Assembly (NCBI RefSeq): GCF_041381155.1
Contig: NC_091143.1
Coordinates: 23,277,695 to 23,341,694 of the forward strand
Length of the DNA: 64,000 nt
From: Argopecten irradians
Taxonomy: Eukaryota > Mollusca > Bivalvia > Pectinida > Pectinidae
Direction of reading: 5' to 3'
Part shown: positions 49,901 through 64,000 of the stretch, piece after piece
Layout: each line of letters begins with the position of its first letter
How positions within the stretch are numbered: position 1 is the stretch's first letter
Notes under the pieces: generated by a model
Database searches by the model: none
Told to the model about the DNA's origin: nothing
Seen by the model: only the letters and a program-made list of their open reading frames with translations
Program-made: the position numbers and the translations under genes

Positions 49901-52669
49901 TTTCTTTTAAAATTTCATTACACAATAATGAAATACTATTCTAATCATCGTACTGCGGCCTTAAATCGTTGTCAAATGATCCCAATGGAGATGGATATTA
50001 AACTGTATTCATATTTGTATGACTAAACTTCATTACAAAACCATCATTTGCATTTTATCTTAAGTAAGAACCCGGCAAGAAAATTATCGTTAATGCCATA
50101 GCGTTTAAGCACACAATTGAAATATATAAAGCAAATAGTATTTAACTGAGAAAGAAGTTTCTATTGTCACATCAGATGTAAACATTAGATCATTTACAGA
50201 GCTTTCTGATGGCATGGTTATATATACTCACAGCGTAAGGAATATCAATGTCCACCAAACGAATATATGCCAATCAGAAGTAAATTAAAATCCGTCACCA
50301 CAAAACTATCAGTGAAAGCACATCCTGTGTGTTCAGCGCTTATCAAAAAGTCCCAAAGTGATATTCATCACATGGAGTATATCATGAATGGAGACATGTT
50401 GAATGGTATTTGTAGCAAGCGAGAGTGATGCAAACAAATCGATGTTGATAGAGTATTATCGGGCTATGGGCCAGTACACAGTGCCAAGCCTGGAGTTGAT
50501 AATGGTCCTGTAATACGGTGTCATCCGGCTAATCTACAGGTCAGGTGTCGGCAGGTACCAGGCCAATCACGCTGGACATGCCTATGGCTAGGATGTGTCG
50601 TACAGCAACCGACTTCCACACACTCCTACAGGTACTAGTCCAAACTCATCCGCGCGGAGTATAAAAACAGAGGTTTTATGGTTAACACAGAGAGCCTATT
50701 TCCGCTTCGGAAATGATCCTATAAATGATATATTCCATTTTATAGACTTCCTTTGTCTATTAATTTATTGCCATCTATCGTCGATATTTTCGTTGTTGAG
50801 ATTATTAATCAATAGTCCAGAAAACGTTAAAGCACAGACATTGGTCATTCGAGAGATAAAAACGTAATTTTCATGGAAAAATAAAATAAAAACTAAAATT
50901 CCATAAACCAAGATTCAGTAACATAAACATTTTTTGATTGTCTGCCTTCCCAATTCTATTCCACTGTCATTTTAACTGAGCCTAATGTAAGACCTCCAAT
51001 TATTTTCGTCTTGATAAGAACATCATGCCTTCATTCTGTGCACCATAATAAGACTAAAGAATGTTGTCAAGGCGACATCCTTGCATCTTCTAATCTTATT
51101 AAAAAGTGTTATTGCTTTATAAATAATCAGAAGATAATATGTGTATAATCTGCTGTTGCATGGCGCCCCATGCCACTTTTCATGTATGTCAGGAGGATCC
51201 CACTTAAGACAAATGCAGAAGGTACATATCGCTGTACAAACATGGGGGACTTAGACCATAGTCATAGCACTCTGAACCTAGCCCTGGTATATGTCAAACT
51301 TTCTTAAATCCAAGACACCAGATTGTTCAAACTTAAAGTTTGTTTTCAGAGATTTCTAGGTACATGGCATCTTTCTCTTTCATCTATGAATCATAGATAA
51401 TCTGTCGTAAGAACTCTTAAAAGAACAAACAGCTGATGTGTATTTAAAGGATTTGCCATTCATGGTACTGTATAGAAAAACATCGATAAGCGTTACGTAT
51501 AACGTATAAAACCAAACTATATTGACTGTAAGCTAGTTCCGGAATAAATGAGGCTAATGAAGTTCTCACTGTGATATTTATATTTACTTATACTTTGCCC
51601 TTAATATGGTCTATCATGCAGACATTGTGCAGTCTGATTTACATGGTCATGGTAATTTGTAAAAAAAAAAAAAAAAAATGAAACATAAATTCAAATAAAG
51701 AGTAACTAATTATCATTTTGGATGTATTATTGAACCTATCCTTGCAGTTCTATTCCGTTACACTACTAAAGGTATTGCATGACATTTTGCTGTAAGTTGC
51801 AACTTCAAAGCCGTAAAATGAATACCTTACTCAGCATTTCAATCAAATATTGAAGGTTATCATATGTATACCATGAATGTGGCATTAATGATATTTGGTG
51901 TATCGAGTAAACTTCTAATAACAGGTTAAGGTGCAACATACAGGATGTTATATTGCACTCGTTGACTCCTCCACCCGACGTGCTTTGTCAGTAACCTTCG
52001 GTATGTGTCTGACTGACTTGACATGGCAATTTGGTCGACATTCATAGCATCGAAATGAATGCATATGGTAAGTTATACTATGTAGCCTTTATACAATTGT
52101 TTTATCTGGACATGAACATAACTGAATAATATCGTTGCTTTGTCCATTTCCCATTTTAGGAAATGTTTTGAAAGATATCATATGTTAACACCAAAGCAAG
52201 GTAAAGATCTTATGTTACATCTTGGTTCTGAGCAATTAGTATCGAAAGTTTTTTTAGATTCATTATTGCGCTTTAATAATAGATCACGCTGCAAATGTAT
52301 AAAATAAGCAGATTTTAATACATTGAAAATGTACATTTATTCCATAATGGTACACATAAGTTTGGTATGATGTCGGTACAGAAAATATTTTAAACGTCAT
52401 TATAGTTGTAAACCTATAAAACTGTTCATAGACTAATAAACTCCAAGAACGAAAACAAAATAATATTATGCAAACGTTTATGGGTTCAGTTATTTTAACA
52501 TTCAACAAAAGATATCTACATGTTTAAAGTGTATTAATAGGATAAAAGGATTCAAATAGTGTATATTGCATATAAATTCTTTCAGACATCTATAATATAT
52601 AAATCTACCTAAGCTTTTCCTTGGTCAGTACTAAATAGACAGTTTGGCTTACAGGGACGTTTGGATATT

Positions 52670-53335
52670 TACGTCAAACAATAAGTCTATAAAACTCGAT
52701 GTAACAATAAGAGTATGTCACACTATATAACGATAAGTCTATATAACTCGATATAACAATAAGTCTATATCACTCGATATAACAATAAGTCTATGTCATT
52801 CGATATAACAATAAGTCTATATAACTCGATATAACAATAAGTCTATGTCGCTCTATATAACGATAAGTCTATATAACTCGATGTAATAATAAGTCTATAT
52901 CACTCGATATAACAATAAGTCTGTATAAATCGATATAACAATAAGTCTATGTAACTCGATCTAACAATGTGTCTTTGTATCTCGATATAACAATTAGTTT
53001 ATATAAGTCTATATAAAATAAATTTATATAGCTCGATATAACAATTAGTCTATATAACTCGATATAACAATAAGTCTATATCACTCGATATAACAATAAG
53101 TCTATATAACTCGATATAACAATAAGTCTATGTAACTCGATCTAACAATGTGTCTATATAACTCGATGTAACAATTAGGTTATATAAGTCTATATAAAAA
53201 TAAATCTATATAGCTCGATATAACAATAAGTCTATATAACTCGACAAAACAATAAGTCTATATAACTCGATATAACAATATGTCTATATTACTCGATATA
53301 ACAATAAGTCTATATAACTCAATATAACTATCCTC
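52670..53335. repeat. 26-bp satellite array
   Basis: About 25 head-to-tail units built from AATAAGTCTATATAACTCGA plus TATAAC. Variant units (TATGTC, TATATC) are interspersed, and a longer higher-order variant occurs twice (near 52975-53035 and 53145-53215). Confidence 0.9.
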
Positions 53336-53837
53336 AATATCTTTAATGGATAGTGGACCTTGATACGATATCAATAAATTTGAATGAGAGTTTAAAATTA
53401 CACTCTTAACTTAGGTATTAGTTATGGTATGCAATGGAGATTCAGAACAAAGGCGGGTTTTTTTTGCTGTAGAAAGTCCATCTTCTAATTCGTCATAAAT
53501 ATTTTGTCTTCGAGGATATTCTACAAACAGTATCTTCAATAATATTAATGTATGGCATGATTTTTGATTTAATGAATATCGCCAATGAAAATTAAAAACA
53601 AAAATGAATATTTTGGTTTCAAACAACATCAATGGATTATGTAAAATTAAAATTGAAAGAAAAAGACATGATATTTGCATGAAAAAAAAAAATCACAGAC
53701 CTTTGTTGACATCAATGGAAAATCATATGGAATTTTGATTAACTATCTTCGAGGTTCATCTCACACGAAATTGGTAAAACTACGTTCCTCTTACTGTATT
53801 AAATCTCTTAGTCGTCTATACATACATGTAGTGCCTT

Positions 53838-53972
53838 CTACTAACATCTCACACCCCTGTCACTTGGAGAGGTGGGTCAGGCTACTAACATCTCACACCC
53901 CTGTCACTTGGAGAGGTGGGTCAGGCTACTAACATCTCACACCCCTGTCACTTGGAGAGGTGGGTCAGGCTT
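53838..53972. repeat. 44-bp tandem triplication
   Basis: Three consecutive near-identical copies of a unit containing CATCTCACACCCCTGTCACT and GGAGAGGTGGGTCAGG. The 85-codon open frame across it is a by-product. Confidence 0.9.
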
Positions 53973-56900
53973 TGTGGCGGGTGCCTATATCAACAATCAG
54001 CGTGTTCTATTTGGTGACAGGAACATGAAACCAGAGAATTTGTACACATAGTAAACTTCACAGACTAAGGTTTCCGTTTATAAGATATACATTTAAAACG
54101 ACGACAAAATGTATTTTTCTAGTACGTAATCTCGTTTTTAAAGAATAAGTAATATTTGTATTTTAAACGGTGCACTTGGCGAGATTTAAAATCAAATGCA
54201 CGTTTAGGTCAGTTCAAAGGATTTTTATAAATACATCATTGTTGTGGTATAGAGAGTCAATTACAACCTAAACGATATGATTGATGACCTGAGCTGCCCA
54301 GACAAGCGGTTTTGACTACACGTCTATATAGCCATATATAAAAGTAAAATAACAGCACAGAAATGGGAATGGATTGAAAAATAAAAGGCCTCTGTTCTAG
54401 CTACTTGTAACACTGCTTGTGAAATACAATCATCTATTAAAACTACCAAACAATGAATCTGTTTTTGCTAAGCCGGTGCAAAAATGCAGTCTGTTATAAT
54501 TAGTCATATACGGTATGTTGCATAAAATTCAGATAAAGTTATGCTATTGCTATTTTTATGGTACAAATACCTTATGAAACTTCTTATAATCTATATATTG
54601 AACTGAGATGTATCAAGCCAAAAAGACTTTGTAATAAAAAAATTCCCTGTTTAAAAAAACAACAACTACTAAACCACGTGATCTATATCATTGGTATGTT
54701 GAAAGATAATATATTCACCAAATACCATCAACATGTTTGAAGAAAATCAAAAGATTTCTTTCAACCCTGAATTCGGCTGGCGTTTATCGACAGTAGACGT
54801 GAGACGGAGGACAGTGAAGTGTTGTGGTAGATAAACAAGTGGTAGGGTCCTATATAGGAAGCGTGCTACTACATCCACTGTTTGATTAAAAATTGAAATC
54901 ACTACTACTGCGAATAGTTCAAGTGGCTTGACAAACAGACAGTATTTATTTTGTATTTATAGCACAAACATTAACTCGGAGTTAAACCTTTACGACAGGA
55001 GATAAAAACCAGCTATCTTTAACCCGTGTGTATTTGGAGGGGATGAAATATGGCGTTATTCTATCACCCTAAAACAGACAGGAATGTGTATTGGTGAGTG
55101 TTACAATGACGTCACAAACCCTGGGCTGGACCCTAGTCCGGGTCATTGAGGGATACAAAATTGTGACGTGCTCTAACCCCCGTGATTTGACCTTTTATGT
55201 GTAGCTTCTTGGGTGTCAGTGTCTTTAACTAACTACTCCATATTGAAAATTCATAGACCGACCTACCCTAACGGTGTTGAAGTTTTAAATAGATTCATAG
55301 CGTTTTAACACCTCTTGTTGATTGATATCGATACTGGCATTAATAGCATTAGCTTGTATATTTGTGTAAATAAACCCTAGGAATCCGATATGGAAATCAA
55401 ACAGGGCAATACTAACGAAAAGATCAACAGTTCGAGGGCGATACCTGGCAACGACCTCCATTTGTGTCATAAGGGGAAACAAAATACAGCTGTCGGTAAA
55501 ATAACACGCAGTAGTTCAGTGTTTTAGTACAAGTGCCACTCTAGTTTAAATATGTTCATGATAGTTAAATTCAATCAAAAGGTCGCTTTGAACTTGTAAT
55601 AATTCATATCCCAGGTTCGCATACGTAATGCTGTAGTACAATGGTACTATAATAGTGAAATATTTCTATGACTTGTTGTTTGGCACTTTATGTATACATG
55701 AGTGGGCATTTATAAAAGTACAAATGACATTCACTTGTGTTGAGTTCTTTTAATAATAGTTAATTTGATTGAATGAAGTTCTCATACGGAATGAATTATC
55801 ACTTGCTTGTTAAAGGTAATGACAAGTGATATGAAAACACATGACAATTATATAAGTACACCTACTACTTTGGTTAATCGTGATAATTATATGCCTAGCC
55901 TATGGAGAAGGCAATGATATACACGTTATATATAACTTTATCAGTAAATGAATAATTTACGCAAAGCCACAACACTTTGGTATCAGATCGAGGTATCCCC
56001 GAAAACTTCTTTGCTGCCAAAATCTCAACTACATATTGGTCACATCTCAACATCATTGTCTATGTTACAATTTTCCATCAATACACAGTTTGCTAATAAA
56101 AAATAACAAATAAACAAAACTGAATTAAGGATATAACATGTCATGATAGCTAATTTTAAACGAGTCAAATAAATTGAACGAAGTCAATTTCAAATTTGTT
56201 CTTTTTTCGATTTCACTAATGTTACTTGACAAGGATAGGCAACCTTCCTCTACCAAGTTTCACAGACAAGTTTTATGGAAAATATTCTTCCCATAAATAG
56301 TCCAATCGACTTTAATTGTAACTCTTATCATTATTATTCACAATCGGAGATTTGATTTTGCAGTGTATATCACAAAAACATATTTAATTGAGGTAAGAGC
56401 ATCAAAGGTGTGTGACAATCTACCTAGCCCATCATTTTCTAAATCACAAGTTCTTATCCAATGCGGCAATATGCTTTATCTCTATTTTTCGATCATATCA
56501 AATTAAAGTTCAGCTTTAAGACAGACGACGCATGAAGGAATGACAAATAAATGAAGCTTGAGATGGCCAAAAGAGAGATGGTATCCTATCTTCTACACGG
56601 CAAATACTATAAATACTGGGCTAATTGACAGGTGGCAGACAGAATATCAATTACAGTGGCCAACAGATACGTAACACTGTACGAAATCAATGAAAAGTCA
56701 TCCACGCATTGCATAATTCATGTACAGAAACACGTACAGTTGTATATACAGAAATGGTTGCTTAAGTTAGAGGCATGTACAGTGGCTGGATCTTTACATA
56801 CCTGTCGTGGCATTGCTACTGCATCCATGCTCATACATCCCCGATGAGTTTATCACCTGACCTGTGAACGACTTGACAACTCCGTACGGTGCCTATACCG

Positions 56901-59900
56901 ACGTCGTGATAAGATTAGAGTAGGATTGTAAGTGTTTATATTACTATGCTAATTCCTCTTCACGATAGCCATTCTCAATGGTCAAGTTTGACCAGGGCCC
57001 GTTGACTGAAGGGAAGCTCATGTTGTAATCGCGGATTAAGTTTATGCGTATTCCATACGCCCCCTTAATCACTGTTACGATTGTCCAGTCGTGGTCACTA
57101 AATCAGGCATAGTGAACCAATTAAATAATCGCTTACAACTTTATGTTCCCTCACAAAGACAAATTCACCGCCAAAGGCAATATCAAATGTTCACATCAGC
57201 ACGGTTTTCCTAAAATATCTACCATTGCAGAACAAATTCTAAAAATAAGGTTACCCATTGAAGCAGATAAATGGGAGCACTGGATGAGAAATACAGCAGA
57301 TCATTTTTAGTTTTATTGAGGTATGCGGCCTGACAGTTTTTAGTGACCTCTATTCGAAAAATACATAGTGTGTTAATATGATGAAGAAAACACTTACTAA
57401 ATCAAAATATATCGATCTGAGATGCCTTAGGTACATTGAACATTAATGAAAGATATACATTCACATGATGACTTCCAAAAGTGAAGAGATGAAAATGAAA
57501 TCACAGCTGTGGGTATTTATCAATGAAGAACCCCATTAAAAGATAATTATGAAGACTTAAGAAGAGTAAAATAGTACAATTACAATCTGATATCTTATAG
57601 ATATTGACAACTACAGAGTTAAGAGTAAGGTATAACATTTAGGCAAATATATATAAAACAAAGAGATAGATATGATCTGACGTCGTCTAGATGACGAAGC
57701 GTAGTACTGTGGCCATTGAGTTGTAGATGATGGTGGAGAATATCATTTTTGTCGTGTCACGTGACACGGTATGGTTTTAATTTCTTGTTTTCGCTTACCC
57801 CTTATGATAATTAGCACAACTGGCACTTTTCTCGCACTATTATTATTAAAAATAGCAAGATGCAATGAAACATTAATTATAAAACTCTAGCATGTTTAAC
57901 CGACTAACGTCAGTGTTTTGTTGGCAAAAAGCAATATACAAAAAATCTTACACACTAAGATATTCTACTGACAAAGACAGTCTAATGATTTTGAGATGTA
58001 TAAAGATTCACTATGCTAACGTTTTCGTAAAGGTATTTCCCCTTGATATTATATCTAATTATATCTTAAACAAGCCATAAATCCCTGAGTTTTATCCAAG
58101 AGTATGCATTAACCGTAGGCCACCTCGACTCGCCTTTCAAACACTATTGATCAGAATGTACACGACAAAAGAATCTTCAAGGATTTGTATCAAAGTGAAT
58201 AAATAAGATAGATATATGTTTACCATCAACGATAAAGATTATCAATTGAGGCCCTACCTTCCCAGGTAAATTTTAATTTCTTTTCAAGAATGAAAAATAA
58301 TCTAAATATTAACGAAAAATGATTATCACCAAGGCGATTTAATTAATTTGAACTGATGAAGGCCAATGCACGGAAGACATGAATGTTTACTTATGAAGTT
58401 TTGTCGTCTAAAACGCTACCTTAAGTTTCTTTTTTGAGATGTAAAGAAATGGTAATGAGCTTTATGACCTTCACAAATGGGTGTGTATGTGAAATAAAGG
58501 CAATCGACATGATAATAATACTATAATCTTGACTCAAATGTCAAAAAGACAAAGAACAGTTTTAAAAAGATCACTATAATCTAAAGTGGAAGGAAGAGAA
58601 TAGACCATGAGCTTCCGAAAAGGTAGCGTCTTTCATTTAATCTATTACATCCCCTATATAATTCTATATTATCTTACTCAAATATCTGTCAGGTCAGGTT
58701 CCTATTGGAGAATCGGTAGATAACGAGAGAGGAGCACAGTAGGAAGCATATACCTCGCTACAAGCACAAGTATAAACATATCTTATTTCAAATCATATAT
58801 AAAACTCTCACTGTCATATTTATGTTACATACAGATATGAAAAATGTTTTATTTGAGAGAGGTTTCTAACCATTATAATAGTCTGGGTGGTCGGACATTC
58901 AATGGGGATCACAAGGTCGTTTTGAAGTATCTCACCACCTCCCCAATCATCGGGACCCTGGACCCTCCCTGTAAGTAAACTAAACCCTTTATATCACGGC
59001 TTACCATTGATCTTGTCAATTATACATGGCGGATCGGCATGTTGTCATATGTTGTTCAGGCTATAATCAACAGGACAACAGAACCATGCACAACATGTAG
59101 TGTGAACTGCAGAAAAGAAATCGTTGGGACATTTAAACATGTCGGGCGGAAGGTATGAAATATAGTCACTTCTCACTGACAGATTGATTTACCTTTTATC
59201 GCACATACAATCAGCTTTGGTAGACTATTGGTTGTACAATCGATGATTATACTGCTAAAACTTCTAATAATATTAGCAGTTATTATATCAAGACAATAGT
59301 TGCTATGTACATGATATTGTAAGTACATTACAACCAGTTGCAATATGTTTCCAAATAAGGCGTACTATGTGCATTGAACAAACTAATAATAGTTTCGAAT
59401 AATCTATTTCGAATAATAAAAGTAGATATTCAAATGATTTTACATTTCAGGATCGATATTCTCTTCAAACAGTAGAACATGTGGCGCTTGAAACGAAGTT
59501 TTATGATTATTACATTAGATATGGGACAACAGAAAGGATGACAATGTGAAAGTAAATAAAATCATGTTAAAAACCAATAAACCAAAGAATGACAAACGTT
59601 TAACATATTATCAGTAACAGTGCTGTTCTATGTCAGGGAATATTTCATTTTTATTTGTTTTACACTACGTGCTTTACCATAATTGTTTGATTATGCAAAT
59701 TACGTTGCTGGTGCAAAAAAAATGCTAACGGGCCAATTTTCTGCTTCTTCTTGGTGAAGACATGCATTTACTTCTTTAAAAGTATATTTTTGACGAAGAT
59801 TGTTATCCTATTGTATTTCGTACTGAAGCATATTGTTTTTGTAGTAACCATGCTAATGGTTTTGCTGATGCGGAAATGTTTGGTCAATGTGGTTATCGTC

Positions 59901-62893
59901 TGCTTTAACCTGTTCATTACACGTGTTTTTACTTGTACTTCTAACGAAGATTTTTAACCTATTGTATTTCGTTCTTTCCTTGTTTGATATATCTAACCCC
60001 ACGTTTGTTACACATACTTACACTTGTTTGGCGTGTAATACACGTAATAGAATGAGGTGTGCCTAATTTGTTTTCATAGCCACAATGACCAAAGGCCTTC
60101 GACACAATTCACAGTTGACGCGTGCAGTGGATTATGTCTTAATCTCATCAAACCGAATTGTGGTCAGCGGGTCAGCAACAAAATAACACTGACCAATGTA
60201 AAGTTAAATTATAAGCATACTAAGTTTATCTTGATTTATAAATATTGTGTTTTAAAGTTAAAAACAGTTCGTCCTTAAACAAACACCCCGCTGAGAGGTA
60301 ATCTTAAAGACATGCTCATACTGTAGATAAAGGTGTTTCTATCGTGTAGCTAGACTTAGAATGTCTAAATAATCTGGACGCCATGCTCTGAATACAAAGA
60401 CATATGGTAACTCATTTTTCAAATATCAAATAACATCTAATGGACACAAAATAAGATACAATTTGTGTCATGAAAATAAAAATCACGTTTTTTTTTGTAA
60501 TACCTAGTACATTGTATTTCGTATTTGTGCCCTATATATAACAACGTTTGTTATAAATATGAAGACCATCTGAGCTACAAACATGACATTTTGATCATAC
60601 TGTTCTTATCATTTTGACAATTGTCCTAAGTTTACACGTCCATCTTTCTATCATTGAATAATATACTGTCTACAAAGTTAACATAGAATGCTACAGATGC
60701 TGGTAATTTTTGTCCTATTTATATACATCATGCCCTCATTTCACCTATACTATATATACACTATACCTTACATACATACTGACCATTTCTGATGGTGAAC
60801 TTTACCGGTGATTATTTTCAATTGATTGCCTATACATCAAACATTTTCTATTTACAATTTATGTATTAACTTCCAGTTAACCCCTCGGCATAGTTATAAT
60901 AAACCCGACAGTACAAATGATACATGAGGCCAATGTAATTACTGGTTATGGGCTACAGTTCAAATCATAATCAGCTATTTCAATACTATGACATTACGAT
61001 GGGACCCAACTTACTTGTGATGTGTCCATTCTGTGACACCTTGACCACAACAAAGTCCTCCATGACGACTTTGGCCAAAGGGCTAGATGACATTCCTTCA
61101 CCTCCTCGAATCATCCTAGCTCACGTTAACCTCTATAATATCCAGTCACGTAACATTCTGGTTACCAGATATTATTTACCATAAGACATGAAACCGTTCA
61201 TTTAACTGACTAGACAGTTTAACGTACGATTTAGACACCGGTCTATTTCAGTAGTGTGTTAAACTTGACACCTGTGACTGAATATAAACAAAATAAATCT
61301 ATAGCTATCGCACATCAAACAGTAATACACTGGCCGTGACCACAGGTATTGATCCCGCTTCCAATATATCAATTAGAAAACTATATCCTCCACAATCGAG
61401 ACATAATGGCTTGTCCGGTGAACACAATAGAAAGTCCATTAAACGTTACGTTTGCGTATTCCTAAGGCCTGCAAGGACAGGATCCCTGTATACCAAGGTT
61501 TAGTAGTAAATAGAGAAGCTATACAGGTATATCAGCCGTCTCGCATACCTGAATACTAAAGCATTATCAACGTCTATACCGTAAAATAGCAAGACATATT
61601 TCATTGAAAGAAAAATAATGATTGGTAAGACCGGATCAGATAAGTCCAATGCCGCTCATGCGAAGGGCATATCGGAACAACCAGATCGATCCCGATATAA
61701 CTATATAGGCTAGTACACGTCAAAATAATGTCTTGGTAGAGCAAGATCGAGTGCCGATCAGCTCAACACGTGAACAACAGAGGTTTCTAATATCACGTAA
61801 TGTTACCACTTATACACAACACTCCAACTTTCCAGTAATCAATAAAATAAGATTCAATGTAAAATCCGCTAGCTGTAATATGTAGGATATCTATGTGTCG
61901 TCAGTCCAATGTCTGGTATTGGTAGACCGATCCTAGGCTGTGGAAGTGGTGCTTACACTTAAAGAAGTATGTTTTTAAATGGTAGTTCTCGTATGAATTA
62001 TAAATACGTTAGACACTTCCACCCAAACAATGTCCGGAAGGGTACAGACCTTTCCCCCCTGCGATGTGGAATCTTCCTAATTCCAATCATTACTCGGTGT
62101 TATGTGGTATTCTATCTATTGAAATGTCGATATAATTACACCAGTATATATATATATCAACGTTAATTACAGTAAGAACAGTATACCTATGTTTTGTGAT
62201 TATTCGTGTGAACAAATTAACAACTAATTTCCCAGGTGTGACGATGGTATAGGTAATATAAACTGCCAGTGCACAGCACCTGTCTAAGACTAATCCCATG
62301 AACAGGTAAATACAGAGAAAGTCTTACTCTAGCTATGTAGATTGGTTTAATTAAAATCGCAGTCGGTCAATGCCGTACAGAAACTCAACTACCAAGTGTC
62401 AATAGGCGTCATTTACTGTTTACAAGGGAGAAACATAATAGGTTTTAAAGTCAGTATAAAGACTTTGTTGATTTTCCAGTTGAGAAAATATAAAATTATT
62501 AAGCACAGCCATGTTTGACACTTTCCAATCAGTGTGGTGCTATGGAGTTAAATCAATACATTTCTAACCCTGTTGAATTTCAATAGATGTATCTTAATAG
62601 AAAAACAGAGTGGAATTGTCAGACTACAGTATCATAGACATTTGATTTGTTAAATTGAATAGTGCAGTCGTTAAGATCTCATTATAAGCAAATAACAGGT
62701 TTCTTCCTTGTCAAATGATTTGTACAGCAACTGCTTTACAAATTAGCTGAGAAGCACTGCCAAAACACATTCATATTGGGTAATCCTGGGAACGTACATA
62801 CTTCAGCGATGATAATACTTCGTCGTTTTTTACGCAAAAACCATTGAGCTAATATATTATTGTGTTGATTGTATTTTCAATATTTCCTTATTG

Positions 62894-62977
62894 TTCTGTT
62901 TTGCACATTTATTACAGAGTCATCGCATTGGATACCTACCCATAAGGGAGGCAACTCTGTAATGTGCAAATACAGAA
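62894..62977. mobile_element. Short MITE (about 84 bp)
   Basis: Terminal arms TTCTGTTTTGCACATT and AATGTGCAAATACAGAA are inverted. The interior contains GATACCTACCCATAAGGGAG, the reverse of the end motif of the MITE at 28384-28568, so it is probably a shortened member of the same family. Confidence 0.6.
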
Positions 62978-64000
62978 TTATCACTGCACTAACATGACCA
63001 AAAGGTATCTTTACCGTGAAATTTTATTACACGAAAAATAAGTAAGGTCTAGAACGGCGATGTTAGTCGTGGCGACGTCGGTTATCGTCTGGTCTTTACA
63101 ACACATGATGATTGCAATAAAAGGATGTCAGCTGGAAGCATTTGAAAAAAACGTATTTCTGAGGAGTTGCATCTTCATTTTGACTATGGTTAGGTAAAGT
63201 ACAGTTGCAAATTGTTAAACTTGACGCGTCTCAAATTTGAATGAATACTGCGATATTTCCCGATAATGTTATGATATGAAAAAATAACACCGCGCCAAAG
63301 TCTTCTGCATGAAGCATCCTCATAACCATGACAACAAGACGTGCCATAAAACTAGTGTTTAACGTGTTTTCATCATATTAAGGCGTATTTTGTCACTCAT
63401 TGACGCTTATGTTTGATAACGTAAGATAAGTACAGTATATATACAGGTAAATAAAATATTTGTCTCACCTGCACATTTATATTCTGTATGGCGTGTTTAT
63501 TTGACCAGAGTGTTAATGACATTCGAAAGCAATAAAATATGAACTCTACGACTTGAATTTAAAAACCTACATTCCTGCACACAAACTCACAAAGAGTTCA
63601 TGTAGGACATGTCCTTTCAAAGAAGTGTAAGCTTAAAAGCCATCGAATAATTTTGTTGGGTGTACGTAATTTCTCAAATACTACTGTGACACATGTCCAC
63701 AAGGGTCAAGATTTAATTAGGTAAGGAAAAACCAATTATATATCTCGTCAACACTAACAATCCAACATAAGATACTGATTTACTACACGATATTTTGGAA
63801 TTTCTTTATAATGGTATATGGAAAGCTTTAAAAGCCAAACTAATCTAAATGTCTAATTAATAAATACATTTCGTATTCGAACATATACAACACATACTAA
63901 GACATTGACCTCCAAGTACTAATCTGCCAATAACTGCTGGTTAACATACACTTGTACCGTCCAGACAAAAGACACATATCAATGATAACTTCGACACACG

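Larger units (their letters stand above)
46929..64000. other. Long region without convincing genes
   Basis: I found no exon with good splice borders and a recognisable product on either strand. Open frames of 60-111 codons occur at the rate expected for AT-rich DNA. Identifiable content is the 26-bp satellite (52670-53335), the 44-bp triplication (53838-53972) and the MITE at 62894-62977. A less AT-rich patch at 50460-50680 with TATAAAA near 50661 could hold a promoter or a 5' non-coding exon. If the villin-like gene has a long first intron, part of this region belongs to it. Confidence 0.5.

Noticed and set aside
60948..61184. 78-codon frame with a CPFC motif
   Set aside because: Two close cysteines alone do not make a zinc-finger domain, and there is no supporting splice or paralogue evidence.

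Overview
This window is animal nuclear DNA, most likely from a bivalve mollusc. It is AT-rich. Its genes are split into small exons with GT-AG borders, and it carries long microsatellites, short-unit satellites, fold-back elements, and a SINE with a tail type common in bivalve genomes. A scallop is possible from the repeat types, but the exact species cannot be read from the sequence. There are no prokaryotic features.

Layout. (1) 1-21.4 kb, plus strand: a tandem array of duplicated units about 7 kb long. Each unit holds a three-exon gene (non-coding exon 1 behind a TATA box, one large coding exon, and a last exon adding two residues and the stop). The gene encodes a secreted, cysteine-free protein rich in Met, Gly and Pro. 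Three complete genes are present (ATGs at 5483, 13095, 19883). The 3' end of a fourth lies at the left edge. Intergenic DNA is copied along with the genes and contains fold-back elements, a conserved small palindrome, and one unit-specific insertion of about 640 bp. (2) 21.4-22.8 kb: spacer with a SINE flanked by a perfect 27-bp target-site duplication. (3) 22.8-30.3 kb, minus strand: two paralogous four-exon genes for small single-pass membrane proteins with a six-cysteine ectodomain (Shisa/CYYR1-like, STMC6 type). The copy at 22.9-25.9 kb is intact; the copy at 27.5-30.2 kb has a frameshift in exon 2. (4) 34.1-46.2 kb, minus strand: 27 exons of a villin-family actin-binding protein (six gelsolin-like domains plus a headpiece), with an unusual basic N-terminal extension. 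Its initiating exon was not found. Its introns hold an 82-bp satellite, a 96-bp array made of duplicated partial exon, and a 71-bp near-perfect hairpin. (5) 46.2-64 kb: no convincing exon apart from one weak candidate. It holds a 26-bp satellite, a 44-bp triplication and small fold-back elements, and may be first-intron or upstream sequence of the villin-like gene.

The three gene groups have no evident shared pathway. The array looks like a lineage-specific extracellular-matrix family (shell, byssus or similar). The six-cysteine proteins would act in membrane trafficking or signalling, and the villin-like protein in the actin cytoskeleton.
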